DNA of 39,701 nucleotides from Pseudomonas sp. KBW05 (GCF_003852405.1 NZ_QAJM01000008.1:1-39701), one strand, 5' to 3'; shown: positions 28,779 to 37,268, numbered from the stretch's first letter. A program made the numbers and translations. The notes: generated by a model from the sequence alone, not told the origin.

Positions 28779-29707
28779 AGATTCGTGCACTGGTATTGGC
28801 CTTGCTGGCCGTGACCCAAACCGCCCTCGCCGCCGACCCTGCGACCCTGCGCATCGGCTACCAGAAAGGCTCCATTGCCCTGGTGCTGGCCAAGGAACAC
28901 GGCCTGCTGGAAAAGCGCTTCCCACAGACTGACGTGAAGTGGATCGAATTCCCCGCCGGCCCACAGATGCTTGAAGCGTTGAACGTCGGCGCCCTGGACG
29001 TGGGTTCCACCGGCGACATCCCGCCGCTCTTTGCCCAGGCCGCAGGTGCGGACCTGGTCTACATCGGCGCCGAACCGCCCAAGCCCAGCGCCGAAACCAT
29101 CCTGGTGCGCAACGACAGCCCGCTGCACTCAGTGGCGGACCTCAAGGGCAAGAAAGTCGCGTTCCAGAAAGGCTCCAGCTCCCACAACCTGATCCTGCGC
29201 GCACTGAACAAGGCCGGGCTGAGCTACAAGGACATCCAGCCGGTGTACCTGCCACCGGCCGATGCGCGGGCGGCGTTTGAGCGCGGCAGCGTGGATGCCT
29301 GGGCGATCTGGGAACCCTATTCGTCGTTGGCCCTGAGCCAGAGCCCGAGTCATGTGCTGGCTAACGGTGAAGGCTTGGGCTTGTCGGGGCCGGTATACAC
29401 CGCGCGGCGCGAATACGCCAAGGCTAACGGCGCCTTTATCCACGATCTGCTCGGTGAACTCAGCAGCGCTGAAGCGCTGACCCGCAGCCAGCGGGAAGAC
29501 AGCTTGAAGGTGCTAACCGGTTTTATGGGGCTGCCTGCCGAGGTGATTGCGCGGTACATGGACAATCGCCCGCCTTCGCCGATCTTGCCGATTGACGAGA
29601 AGATCATCGCGGCGCAACAGGCGACCGCTGATCTGTTCTACCAAAACCACCTGCTACCCAAAGCCATCGACGTCAACAAGGCCGTGTGGAGATCAGAAGC
29701 CAACTGA
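28775..29707 (+). CDS. SsuA-like ABC transporter substrate-binding protein (aliphatic sulfonate type)
   Basis: A 310-residue binding protein with a signal peptide cleaved at ALA (about residue 19). Typical SsuA blocks are LRIGYQKGSIALVLAKEHGLLEKRF, VKWIEFPAGPQMLEALNVGALDVGSTGDIPP, VADLKGKKVAFQKGSSSHN and VDAWAIWEPYSSLA. SsuA proteins deliver alkanesulfonates to SsuBC. No permease or ATPase of this type is in the window, so it must use a distant SsuBC-like pair or act as a scavenger. Its ATG overlaps the monooxygenase stop (ATGA). It is followed by a REP pair that separates it from the convergent fecE-like gene. Confidence 0.9.
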   Translation: MKIRALVLALLAVTQTALAADPATLRIGYQKGSIALVLAKEHGLLEKRFPQTDVKWIEFPAGPQMLEALNVGALDVGSTGDIPPLFAQAAGADLVYIGAEPPKPSAETILVRNDSPLHSVADLKGKKVAFQKGSSSHNLILRALNKAGLSYKDIQPVYLPPADARAAFERGSVDAWAIWEPYSSLALSQSPSHVLANGEGLGLSGPVYTARREYAKANGAFIHDLLGELSSAEALTRSQREDSLKVLTGFMGLPAEVIARYMDNRPPSPILPIDEKIIAAQQATADLFYQNHLLPKAIDVNKAVWRSEAN

Positions 29708-29715
29708 GATCTAAG

Positions 29716-29804
29716 TGTGGGAGCGGGCTTGCTCGCGAATGCGGGGTGTCAGTCAAAGATGCTTTAACTGATCCACCGCTTTCGCGAGCAAGCCCGCTCC
29801 CACA
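29716..29804. repeat. REP-type inverted repeat pair between convergent operons
   Basis: TGTGGGAGCGGGCTTGCTCG... (29716-29739) and its exact reverse complement (29781-29804), 24-bp arms, 41-bp spacer. It fills most of the 110-bp gap between two convergent transcription units and probably serves both as a bidirectional transcript end. Same class as 23900-23993. Confidence 0.9.
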
Positions 29805-29817
29805 TTTTCTGACCGCG

Positions 29818-30609
29818 TCAGGCTTGAGGGCGGGTGCTTTTTTCGATCAGACACATGGGAGTGCCAGCAATCGGTTCCTGCATCACCTGAACCTGCACAT
29901 CAAACACCTGCCGCATCAGCTCAGCACTGATCACCTCCCCCGGCGCCCCATCGGCCACCAACTTCCCGCCATGCATCACCGCCAAGTGATCAGCATACCG
30001 GCAAGCCTGGTTGATATCGTGCAACACCGTAATCACGGTCTTACCTTCGGCGGCCAACTCCCCCATCAAGTCCAGCAACTCAACCTGATGACTGATATCG
30101 AGGTAGGTGGTCGGCTCATCCAGCAACACCACCGGCGCGTTTTGCGCCAACACCATCGCCAGCCACGCGCGCTGGCGCTGGCCGCCGGACAAATCCGCCA
30201 ACGCGCGATCTGCCAAAACGTCGAGTTCCAGGCGCTGCATAGCCTGGGTCACATGGGACTGATCGTTGCCACTCAGCCGCCCCCACAGCGAGTTGTGCGG
30301 GCTGCGGCCATAGGCAACCAACTGGCGCACGCTGACCCCTTCCGGCACCGGCAGTACTTGCGGCAAAAACGCGATCTGCCGCGCCAATTGACGCGCGGAA
30401 AGGCTGGCGTAGGCCTGGCCATCTAGGGTCAGCTCGCCCTGGGTCGGCTTGAGAATGCGCGCAAACGCCTTGAGCAACGTGGACTTGCCGCAGCCATTGG
30501 GGCCGATCAATGCCGTGACCTTGCCCGCCGGCGGCGTGAACGACAGCCCTTGCACGATGCGCGTGGCGCCGTAACCGATATCGAGCTGGTGTGCCTGCAG
30601 AATACTCAT
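29818..30609 (-). CDS. fecE: Iron(III)-siderophore/dicitrate ABC transporter ATP-binding protein
   Basis: A 263-residue ATPase of the FecE/FepC class. Walker A is GPNGCGKST (residues 36-44), the signature is LSGGQRQRAW, Walker B is VVLLDEPTTYLD, and the switch is HDINQA. It starts at 30609 (MSILQAHQLDIGYG); an upstream extension to 30660 lies in the permease gene. It is the last gene of the fecBCDE-like set, with its start five bases beyond the fecD-like stop (ends overlap-spaced by four bases). It powers iron-chelate import across the inner membrane. FecE is preferred over other siderophore ATPases because the linked binding protein resembles E. coli FecB closely. Confidence 0.88.
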   Translation of the reverse strand: MSILQAHQLDIGYGATRIVQGLSFTPPAGKVTALIGPNGCGKSTLLKAFARILKPTQGELTLDGQAYASLSARQLARQIAFLPQVLPVPEGVSVRQLVAYGRSPHNSLWGRLSGNDQSHVTQAMQRLELDVLADRALADLSGGQRQRAWLAMVLAQNAPVVLLDEPTTYLDISHQVELLDLMGELAAEGKTVITVLHDINQACRYADHLAVMHGGKLVADGAPGEVISAELMRQVFDVQVQVMQEPIAGTPMCLIEKSTRPQA

Positions 30610-30613
30610 GTGA

Positions 30614-31582
30614 TCAGCCCTTGAACCGTGCCAGCAACCAAAGAAAATACGGCGCGCCAATCACCGCCGTGAGCACGCCGGCGGGGATTTCGCTGGGCGC
30701 GATCAAGGTGCGTCCCAGCGTGTCCGCCAGCACCAGCAACAACGCGCCGATCAGCATCGCCGCCGGCAGCAAAAATTGGTGGTGCCCGCCCACCAGCCTG
30801 CGCGCCATATGCGGCGAGACCAGGCCAATAAAACCAATCGGCCCGATCACCCCCACGCCCAGGCTGGTCAGCAGCACGGCGCAGGCCATCGCCAGCCAGC
30901 GCGTGCGGTTCAGCGCGGTACCCAGGCTGTGGGCCGCTTCGTCGCCAAGGGCGATCAGGTTCAGCGGCTTGGCCAGGCACAGGCCCAGCGGGATCAATAC
31001 GAGGAACGGCAACACCAACGCTACATGGTGCCAGTTGCGGCTCCACAGGCTGCCGGTGAGGGCCAGCAGCGCGGTGTTGATATCCAGCGGGTGGGACAGG
31101 ATCAGGAACTCGGTGACGCTGGACAAGGTCACCGCAATCGCCACCCCGGACAGCGCAAAACGCACCCCGGAAAAACTCACCCCGGTGTTGTACAGCGCCA
31201 ACAGCAACGCCCCGCCCGCCCCGCCCAGGCACGCCACCAGCGGCAGCCAGGCAATCGGCAACTGCGGCCAGCTGATGATCGCCACGGTCAGCGCCAGCCC
31301 GGCGCCCTGGGTCACGCCGAGGATTTCCGGCGAGGCCAGCGGGTTGCGGATCACACCCTGCACAATCGCCCCGGCCAGGCCGAAGGCGGCACCGGCAAGG
31401 ATCGCGATGAGGCTGCGCGGCAGGCGGTGGTTCCACACTTCGAAGTCGAGGGCGTCGTGGGCCAACAAGCGCTCCAGCACGACGCCGGGATTGAGCCACA
31501 AGGTGCCGGCGCTGAGGCTGATGAACGTCGCCAGCAGCAACAGGCCGAGCAGCAGCGACAGGCGCAAGGTCGGGCGGATCAT
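30614..31582 (-). CDS. fecD: FecCD-family iron ABC transporter permease
   Basis: A 322-residue permease with about nine or ten helices. FecCD hallmarks are RLPRSLIAILAGAAFGLAGAIVQGVIRNPLASPEILGV, VIGPIGFIGLVSPHMARRLVGG, LVLADTLGRTLIAPSEIPAGVLTAVIGAPYFLWLL. It overlaps the fecC-like gene by four bases (31579-31582). It pairs with that gene as a heterodimeric channel. Position third in binding protein, permease, permease, ATPase order matches E. coli fecBCDE. Confidence 0.88.
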   Translation of the reverse strand: MIRPTLRLSLLLGLLLLATFISLSAGTLWLNPGVVLERLLAHDALDFEVWNHRLPRSLIAILAGAAFGLAGAIVQGVIRNPLASPEILGVTQGAGLALTVAIISWPQLPIAWLPLVACLGGAGGALLLALYNTGVSFSGVRFALSGVAIAVTLSSVTEFLILSHPLDINTALLALTGSLWSRNWHHVALVLPFLVLIPLGLCLAKPLNLIALGDEAAHSLGTALNRTRWLAMACAVLLTSLGVGVIGPIGFIGLVSPHMARRLVGGHHQFLLPAAMLIGALLLVLADTLGRTLIAPSEIPAGVLTAVIGAPYFLWLLARFKG

Positions 31583-32568
31583 AGGGCGCGCCTGGCAAGG
31601 AAGAGGAAGAACGGCGCGCCGATCAACGCGGTGACCACACCCGCCGGGGTTTCCACCGGGAAGGCCACGGCACGGCTGAGCAGGTCGGCGCCGAGCACGA
31701 TCACCGCGCCCAATGCGGCACTCAGCGGAATCAGCCAGCGGTAATCATTGCCGAGGAACTGGCGCAGGATATTCGGCGCGATCAGCCCGACAAAACCAAT
31801 CGGCCCCACCGCGCAGACACTCGCCCCCACCAGCAACAGGCTGGCGACAAACACCTGCAAGCGCAGACTGGCGATGCCCACGCCGAGGGAGCGCGCGGCG
31901 TCTTCGCCGAGGTTGATGAGGTTCAGCCGGGGTGCGCACCACAGCGCCCACAGGCCGCCGATCAAGGTGCACGGCCAGAGCAATTGCACTTGCGCGGCGC
32001 CGACGTTGGCCAGCGAACCGGCCAGCCAGTTGAGCACGCTTTGCGCCTGGGCCTCGACCAGGATCACCGTGAGTCGGGTCAGGGCCGCGCACAACGCCGC
32101 GACGGCCACGCCGGCCAATACCAGGCGACCTTGGGCGGTGGTCGGCGACCAGGCGCCGCCGAGGCTGAACACCGTGACCCAGGCCAACGCGCCGCCCACG
32201 CACGTCATCAACAACGCGCCACCGGCAAACGGCGGTGCGACCAAGCCGGTCGAGAACAACGCCAGGCCCAACGCAGCGCCGGCGGTCACCCCAAACAACG
32301 ACGGCGAGGCCAGGCGATTGCGCGTGATGCCTTGCATCAACGCCCCGGCCAAGCCCAAGCAGGCACCGACCAACGCCGCACACACCGCACGCGGCACGCG
32401 CAGTTGGGCGACGATGTAGGCCATATTGCCGCCGACACTGCCCTGATGGACCAGGCCATTCCAAGCGTCCGTCGCCGTAATCGTGAACGGCGACCAGCTG
32501 TACAGCGAGTACCAGAACAACACGGCGCCCAGCAGCACGATACCCGCCGCCGCGAAACTGCGCTGCAC
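31579..32568 (-). CDS. fecC: FecCD-family iron ABC transporter permease (GTG start)
   Basis: A 329-residue permease. Hallmarks are RVPRAVCAALVGACLGLAGALMQGITRNRLASPSLFGVTAG and AVGPIGFVGLIAPNILRQFLGND, then AVAFPVETPAGVVTALIGAPFFLFL. I place the start at GTG 32568, two bases after the binding-protein stop (TAA ending at 32571), because no in-frame ATG lies near and the longer frame to ATG 32721 would run antisense-like through the fecB-like coding region with an Arg-rich, non-homologous stretch. The first helix then begins a few residues in (FAAAGIVLLGAVLFWYSL). The weak initiation site suggests translational coupling to the binding-protein gene. Confidence 0.87.
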   Translation of the reverse strand: MQRSFAAAGIVLLGAVLFWYSLYSWSPFTITATDAWNGLVHQGSVGGNMAYIVAQLRVPRAVCAALVGACLGLAGALMQGITRNRLASPSLFGVTAGAALGLALFSTGLVAPPFAGGALLMTCVGGALAWVTVFSLGGAWSPTTAQGRLVLAGVAVAALCAALTRLTVILVEAQAQSVLNWLAGSLANVGAAQVQLLWPCTLIGGLWALWCAPRLNLINLGEDAARSLGVGIASLRLQVFVASLLLVGASVCAVGPIGFVGLIAPNILRQFLGNDYRWLIPLSAALGAVIVLGADLLSRAVAFPVETPAGVVTALIGAPFFLFLARRAL

Positions 32569-32570
32569 GC

Positions 32571-33491
32571 TTATTGACTCAATACGGCTTTGCCGCCTTT
32601 GAGAATCGCCAAGGCGTCTTCGGCGATCTGCTCCGAGGCCATTACCCCACGGTTGCGCGCCCAACTGTCGCCGTCCACTTCGGCGACGTGCTGATTGCGT
32701 ACGGCGCCAAGCACTTGCCACAGCGGCTGCTTGCTCCAGCTATCGACGATGCTTGGGCGACGGTAATGGCCCACCAGCAACCAGCCGGGATCGAGGGCCA
32801 GCAGTTGTTCCAGGCTGACGAACTCCGTGGGCGCCGCGTTGGCGCGTACCGACGGCACTTTCAAACCGATGGCTTGCAGCACGCTGCCGGCGTAGGAGTC
32901 CGGGCCGTGCACGGAAAAGCTGTCTTCACGGGCGACGCCAAACAGCACGCTGGCGCCGGCGGGGATTTGTTGTGCGATGGCCTTGAGGTTTTCGCGGTTT
33001 TTTTGGATACGCGCGTCCATCTCTGCGCTCTTGCCCAGCGCCTTGCCGATCAGCTCGGCGGATTTCAGGCTGCCCTGATAATCCTCACCGCGCGACGGCA
33101 ACAGCAGCGTCGGGGCGATGCTCGACAGGTCGCTGTACAACGCCTGGTGGCGGTTGAGGTCGGCAACGATCAAGTCCGGCTTGAGCCGGGCAATTTCCTC
33201 GATGCTCGGCTGCGAGCGCAGGCCCACGGACTTCCACTGGCCGATGGCCTGGCGCACACGGGGCAACACGCGGTTAGCGTCGCCATCATCGGCGGCACCT
33301 ACGGGCGTCACGGCCACGGCGGCGAGGCTGTCGAGAAAGGAGAATTCCAGCACCACCACGCGCTTGGGCGCATCCGGCAGATGCACGGCGTGTTGGCCGT
33401 CATTGAGGTCGATGGGCGCAGCGCTGAGCACGCTTGAAGAAAACGCCAGGAGGCAGGCGGCCAGGATGGGGATGGAGCGCAGCATTCGCAT
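32571..33491 (-). CDS. fecB: FecB-like iron(III) dicitrate/siderophore binding protein
   Basis: A 306-residue class III (helical backbone) binding protein with a Sec signal peptide ending near VLSA (about residue 24). From memory of E. coli FecB it matches in many blocks: RVVVLEFSFLDSLAAV, VGAADDGDANRVLP, LRSQPSIEEIARLKPDLIVAD, SLEQLLALDPGWLLVGHYR and SWARNRGVMASEQIAEDAL. This is the basis for the Fec assignment of the four genes. E. coli FecB binds ferric dicitrate. The ligand here may differ because the nearby receptor is not FecA-like in its barrel. A Fur-like site lies about 85-100 bp upstream. Confidence 0.88.
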   Translation of the reverse strand: MRMLRSIPILAACLLAFSSSVLSAAPIDLNDGQHAVHLPDAPKRVVVLEFSFLDSLAAVAVTPVGAADDGDANRVLPRVRQAIGQWKSVGLRSQPSIEEIARLKPDLIVADLNRHQALYSDLSSIAPTLLLPSRGEDYQGSLKSAELIGKALGKSAEMDARIQKNRENLKAIAQQIPAGASVLFGVAREDSFSVHGPDSYAGSVLQAIGLKVPSVRANAAPTEFVSLEQLLALDPGWLLVGHYRRPSIVDSWSKQPLWQVLGAVRNQHVAEVDGDSWARNRGVMASEQIAEDALAILKGGKAVLSQ

Positions 33492-33575
33492 GAAGAGGAC
33501 CTCGGCGTTGAAACACCCAGGCTAGACAGGCCTGGGAAAACGGCGGGTACTATTCCATATTGGGGCGGTGTGATC

Positions 33576-33594
33576 AAAAAACATTCTCATTGCC
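33576..33594 (-). promoter_or_regulatory. Candidate Fur box upstream of fecB-like gene
   Basis: On the coding strand GGCAATGAGAATGTTTTTT contains AATGAGAAT, matching eight of nine central bases of the Fur consensus AATGATAAT, and about 12 of 19 positions overall. It lies 85-103 bp before the gene. Iron repression of this operon is expected from its function; the site itself is a moderate match. Confidence 0.4.
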
Positions 33595-33616
33595 GCCGCA
33601 AAATGTGTGTGGCTTG

Positions 33617-33703
33617 TGTGGGAGCTGGCTTGCCTGCGATAGCATCACCTCAGTGCATCTGATACACCGAGGTGTCTGCATCGCAGGCAAGCCAGCTCCC
33701 ACA
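33617..33703. repeat. REP-type inverted repeat pair (GTGGGAGCTGGCTTGCCTGC class) with nested stem
   Basis: TGTGGGAGCTGGCTTGCCTG... (33617-33640) and its exact reverse complement (33680-33703), 24-bp arms. The spacer holds a second inverted repeat CACCTC/GAGGTG, so a long cruciform or double hairpin can form. It differs from the two other REP pairs in its head (CTGGCTTGCCTGCGAT), a second known Pseudomonas variant. It lies between the receptor gene end and the fecB-like promoter and may end receptor transcription. Confidence 0.88.
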
Positions 33704-33748
33704 TGGGCCAGTTCCCACCCAAGCCCGCGCCCGCATGTTGATCCGTGT

Positions 33749-36133
33749 TTAGAAATCGACAGTGGCCGACAGCAGGTAGGTGCGTGGTGTTGCCAAAGTC
33801 AGACCCGGCTCGCTGTCATCCGACGCACCAGCCGAACTCCAGTAGCGTTTATCCGCGACGTTTTCCACATTGGCACGCAAGGTCACGTGCTTGTCGTCCA
33901 CCTTGAAGGCATACCGCGCGCCCACGTCGATGCGGTTCCAGGCGTCGATTTCCTTGACGTTGGACTGGTCCAGGTACTGCGAGCTGGAATGGATGCCACG
34001 GCTGGTCAGGGTCACGCCTTCCAGGCCCGGCACGTCCCATTCGGCGCCGAGGTTGACGTTGTACTTGGGCGTGGCCGGGGCGCGGTTGCCGTCCCAGGTG
34101 CCGTTGGTGGTGTCTTTGAGTTTGCTGTCGATGTACATCACGCCGCCGAGCAAACGCACACCCTTGAGCGGTTCGCCGAACACACTCAACTCGGCACCGG
34201 CGTTCTCGCGTTTGCCGTTGGGCCCGAACAGCTTCGTGGTGGCGTTGGTTTCGTAGGCGGGTTGCTTGATGCGGAACACCGCCGCCGTCACGGCGAAGGC
34301 GCCGGCGTCGTACTTGGCGCCGACTTCAACCTGACGGCTGATGAACGGCGGGAAGATTTCGTCGCTGTTGCTTGAGGTGGTCGGCGCGATCTTGCCCTGG
34401 CTCAGGCCTTCCATGTAGTTGGCGTACAGCGACAGCCGGTCGGTGGCCTTGAACAGCAGCCCGCCGGAGGGCGAGAGTTTTTCTTCGTCGTAGGCGGTCT
34501 TGCCTTTGACGCCATTGCTCCAGTCGTCCACCTTGACCCGCTGCCAGCGTGCGCCGAGGGTCAGCAGCAGGCGGTCGTCGAAGAAGCCCAGGGTGTCGGA
34601 CAGGGCCACGCCGCTGAATTTGTTTTCGGTGTAGACCTTGGCGTCCTGGCGCGTGGCAATGGATGGCGTCGGGGTTTGCACCGGGTTGTAGAGGTTGCTC
34701 GACGACTCGCCATAACGCGCGCCGCCGTTGGTGAAGTCCATGTAGAAATAGCTGGCCGCCAGGTTGACCTCATGGCTCACCGGCCCGGTGTGGAACCAGT
34801 TGCGCACGCCGGCCGTGTAGGTGCGCACGTTTTCATCGCGGGTGAAGTCACGGGGCTGCACTTTGAAATCGCCGGCGGCGTTGCTGACGGAGACGGCGTG
34901 ACGCAGGAAGTCGTGGTTGCTTTTACGCGCGCCGACGCCGCCGTAGAGCATCACGTTGTCGCTGAGGTCGTACTCGCCGTTGAAGGTGCCGAAGGTGTCG
35001 TTGGTGCGGGCCTTGCTCCAGGCTTGCGCATAGTTGCGGCGTACGTCGCTGGCCTTCGGCACGGGTGCGGCGGCGGCCACCTGGACACGCTCCTGGGGTG
35101 AATCGGTGTCACGCTCGGTGTGGCCGATGTCGGTGGAAAGGCGCAGGCGTTCGCCGCGAAAGTCCAGGCCGAGCACGGCCATTTCGCGGTCTACGCTCTG
35201 GTGATCCCAGGCGGTATTGCCGGCTTGCTTCACGCCGTTGAAGCGGATGCCGAACTTGTTGTCTTCGCCGAAGCGTCGGCCCACATCCACTGCGCCGCCC
35301 GCTTGGCTTTCCGAGGCCCAGGTGCCGGTGAATGAGGTGATGTCCTTGTCGGTGGCGCGCTTGGGCACCACGTTGATCCCGCCGCCCACGCTGCCACGGG
35401 GCGAGATGCCGTTGATCAACTGGGTCGGGCCTTTGAAGATGTCGACGCGGTCGGCCATTTCCATATCGATAGTGTAGGTCGGCAGCACGCCGTAGAGGCC
35501 GTTGTAGGACACATCACTGTTGAACAGGCTGAAGCCGCGAATGGTGAATTGCTCGTAACGCCCACCGGCCGGGTTGGTGGCGCGGACCGAGGGGTCGCTG
35601 GCGATCAGTTTGCCGAGGGTGCGCGCTTGCTGGTTTTTCACCGCGTCGGCGGTGTAGGTGGTGATGCTGAACGGGGTTTCCATAAAGTCCCGCGTGCCCA
35701 GCATGCCCTGGGCGCCACGGCGTGCCACTTGGCCGCCGGCGTAGGTATCGCCGTCGTACAGGCCGGTGGTGCCGAGAATCGAGGTCGGCGCCAGCTCCAA
35801 CGTGCTGCCGTCCGGCACCGGCACCAGCATGTAGGCGTGCTCGCCCATGGCTTGCAGTTGCAGGCCGGAGCCTTGCAGCAGCCGCGCGAAGCCCTCCTCC
35901 ACGCCATATTCACCGGCCAGGCCGCTGCTGCTGCGGCCGCTGACCAGCGCCGGGTCCACAGACAGGTTGACCCCTGCCAACCCGGCAAACCGGGTCAGCG
36001 CCGCACTCAGGCTGCCGGCCGGCACCTGGTAACTGCGGCGGGCGTCGTCGGCGTAGCTGACGGTGGCGAATAACGGGCTGGCGCTGAGGCTCAGCAGCAG
36101 GCTCAGTTTCAGCAAGGGGCGGACTACAGGCAT
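33749..36133 (-). CDS. TonB-dependent siderophore receptor with N-terminal STN signalling domain
   Basis: A 794-residue receptor. I start at ATG 36133 (MPVVRPLLKLSLLLSLSASP) since this gives a clean signal peptide ending SYA (residue 28); a longer frame to 36208 adds a polar, Arg-rich stretch. Residues 33-85 form an STN (secretin/TonB short) domain: YQVPAGSLSAALTRFAGLAG, VSGRSSSGLAGEYGVEEGFARLL. The plug has TPFSITTYTADAVKNQQARTL, FTIRGFSLFNSDVSYNGLYGVLP, DRVDIFKGPTQLINGISPRGSVGGGINVVPKRA. The barrel ends LLSATVDF. It is of the FhuA/FcuA-like class (catechol or hydroxamate siderophores), not FecA. STN domains normally signal to a FecI/FecR-type sigma/anti-sigma pair; none is in the window. 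Confidence 0.92.
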   Translation of the reverse strand: MPVVRPLLKLSLLLSLSASPLFATVSYADDARRSYQVPAGSLSAALTRFAGLAGVNLSVDPALVSGRSSSGLAGEYGVEEGFARLLQGSGLQLQAMGEHAYMLVPVPDGSTLELAPTSILGTTGLYDGDTYAGGQVARRGAQGMLGTRDFMETPFSITTYTADAVKNQQARTLGKLIASDPSVRATNPAGGRYEQFTIRGFSLFNSDVSYNGLYGVLPTYTIDMEMADRVDIFKGPTQLINGISPRGSVGGGINVVPKRATDKDITSFTGTWASESQAGGAVDVGRRFGEDNKFGIRFNGVKQAGNTAWDHQSVDREMAVLGLDFRGERLRLSTDIGHTERDTDSPQERVQVAAAAPVPKASDVRRNYAQAWSKARTNDTFGTFNGEYDLSDNVMLYGGVGARKSNHDFLRHAVSVSNAAGDFKVQPRDFTRDENVRTYTAGVRNWFHTGPVSHEVNLAASYFYMDFTNGGARYGESSSNLYNPVQTPTPSIATRQDAKVYTENKFSGVALSDTLGFFDDRLLLTLGARWQRVKVDDWSNGVKGKTAYDEEKLSPSGGLLFKATDRLSLYANYMEGLSQGKIAPTTSSNSDEIFPPFISRQVEVGAKYDAGAFAVTAAVFRIKQPAYETNATTKLFGPNGKRENAGAELSVFGEPLKGVRLLGGVMYIDSKLKDTTNGTWDGNRAPATPKYNVNLGAEWDVPGLEGVTLTSRGIHSSSQYLDQSNVKEIDAWNRIDVGARYAFKVDDKHVTLRANVENVADKRYWSSAGASDDSEPGLTLATPRTYLLSATVDF

Positions 36134-36214
36134 TGGCGCAAGCTCTCGATAATGTGTACTTACCTGGAATGACCGCCGACGCGAAAAAAAGGGACAGGTG
36201 ATTTGCATTATTTT

Positions 36215-37135
36215 TCAGCGCCCGCCAAATACCTCGCTGTGTTGCTCGGCCATGGCCAGCAGCGCGTCCACCACCACCCGCACTTTGGGTTGCACATAAC
36301 GGGTGTGTGGCCAGATCACGTGAATCGGCATGGTCGCTCCCGCACAGTCGTCGAGCACCGTGACCAACGCGCCGCTGCGCAGGTGTTCGGCCACCAGCCA
36401 AGTGGGCAATTGGCACAAGCCGGCGCCGTCGAGGGTCGCCTGCAGCATCACTTCACCGTCGCCGAACTCATGGCGCACCCGCACTTCCTGTTCTTCCACC
36501 ACGCCCTTGGCGTTCGTCAGCAGCCAGGTCTTACGCAGCCCGCTGCGCCAGCCAATGATGCAGTCGTGCACCAGCAGGTCGGCCTTGCTCTGCAACGGCG
36601 CGGCCGCTTGTAGATACTGCGGCGCGGCGCAAATCACCAGGCGTTGCTCGCCCAGGCGCCGGGCGACCAGTTCCGGGTCGTCGCGCAGGTCGCCGATGCG
36701 TACCGCGAGGTCGATGCCGTCGTTGACCATGTCCACTTTGCGCTCGCCGAAAGTTATGGTCAGGTCCAGTTGGGCATAACGCCGGGCCAGCGCGATCAAC
36801 ATCGGCGCGATATGCCGGCGGCCGAACGCTGCGGGCAGGTCGATGCGCAAACGCCCCTTGGGCTCGGCGACGCCGCTGAGAAAGCTGCCTTCGACCCCGC
36901 GCAATTCCTCCATGATCCGCAGGCAACTGGCCAGGTACACCTCGCCTTCATGGGTCAGGTTCAACTTGCGCGTGGTGCGGTGCAGCAACTTGATGCCCAG
37001 GCGTTTCTCCAGGCGGCTCACGCTTTTGCCCACGGCCGAGCTGGTCACGCCCAACTGCAAGGCTGCGGCGGTGAAGCTGCCCAGTTGCGCCGCGAGGATA
37101 AATTCGGGGATGCCGTCGAATTGCAGGGTGTCCAT
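36215..37135 (-). CDS. LysR-family transcriptional regulator
   Basis: A 306-residue LysR-type regulator. The winged helix-turn-helix is residues 1-62 (FILAAQLGSFTAAALQLGVTSSAVGKSVSRLEKRLGIKLLHRTTRKLNLTHEG), followed by the RIDLPAAFGRRHIAPML effector domain and the DLAVRIGDL segment typical of the CrgA/DmlR-like subgroup. It diverges from the NTF2-like/Old Yellow Enzyme pair at 37269-38863, which it probably controls. The 133-bp intergenic region holds an inverted repeat with T-N11-A spacing. The gene lies 81 bp upstream of the siderophore receptor on the same strand, but different roles seem likely. Confidence 0.93.
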   Translation of the reverse strand: MDTLQFDGIPEFILAAQLGSFTAAALQLGVTSSAVGKSVSRLEKRLGIKLLHRTTRKLNLTHEGEVYLASCLRIMEELRGVEGSFLSGVAEPKGRLRIDLPAAFGRRHIAPMLIALARRYAQLDLTITFGERKVDMVNDGIDLAVRIGDLRDDPELVARRLGEQRLVICAAPQYLQAAAPLQSKADLLVHDCIIGWRSGLRKTWLLTNAKGVVEEQEVRVRHEFGDGEVMLQATLDGAGLCQLPTWLVAEHLRSGALVTVLDDCAGATMPIHVIWPHTRYVQPKVRVVVDALLAMAEQHSEVFGGR

Positions 37136-37165
37136 GGGCGCCTCTACCTGGGAAAGCCTGGATTC

Positions 37166-37179
37166 TATCCTGACAGGAT
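37166..37179. promoter_or_regulatory. LysR-type operator candidate
   Basis: ATCCTGACAGGAT (37167-37179) is a perfect inverted repeat around a central A. With the T at 37166 and the A at 37178 it satisfies the T-N11-A LysR box. It is 30 bp upstream of the LysR gene and about 90 bp upstream of the divergent NTF2-like gene, the normal place for an autoregulatory site. Confidence 0.55.
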
Positions 37180-37230
37180 CAACTGAGCGTATTTATCGGG
37201 GATTAATCCAACCGCCACGCTGGAATAAGC

Positions 37231-37253
37231 TGGTCATCATTGTTCAATGACCA
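37231..37253. promoter_or_regulatory. Inverted repeat just upstream of NTF2-like gene
   Basis: TGGTCAT (37231-37237) and ATGACCA (37247-37253) are perfect seven-base arms with a nine-base spacer, 16 bp before the start codon. It could be an activator-side LysR site, another operator or a leader hairpin close to the ribosome-binding site. Confidence 0.35.
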
Positions 37254-37268
37254 CCCCAGCGAGGTCCC

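Noticed and set aside
36148-36166. Fur box before the STN-domain receptor gene
   Set aside because: One half (GATAATG) is perfect but only about 10 of 19 positions match overall, and it lies very close to the start codon. Too weak to list.
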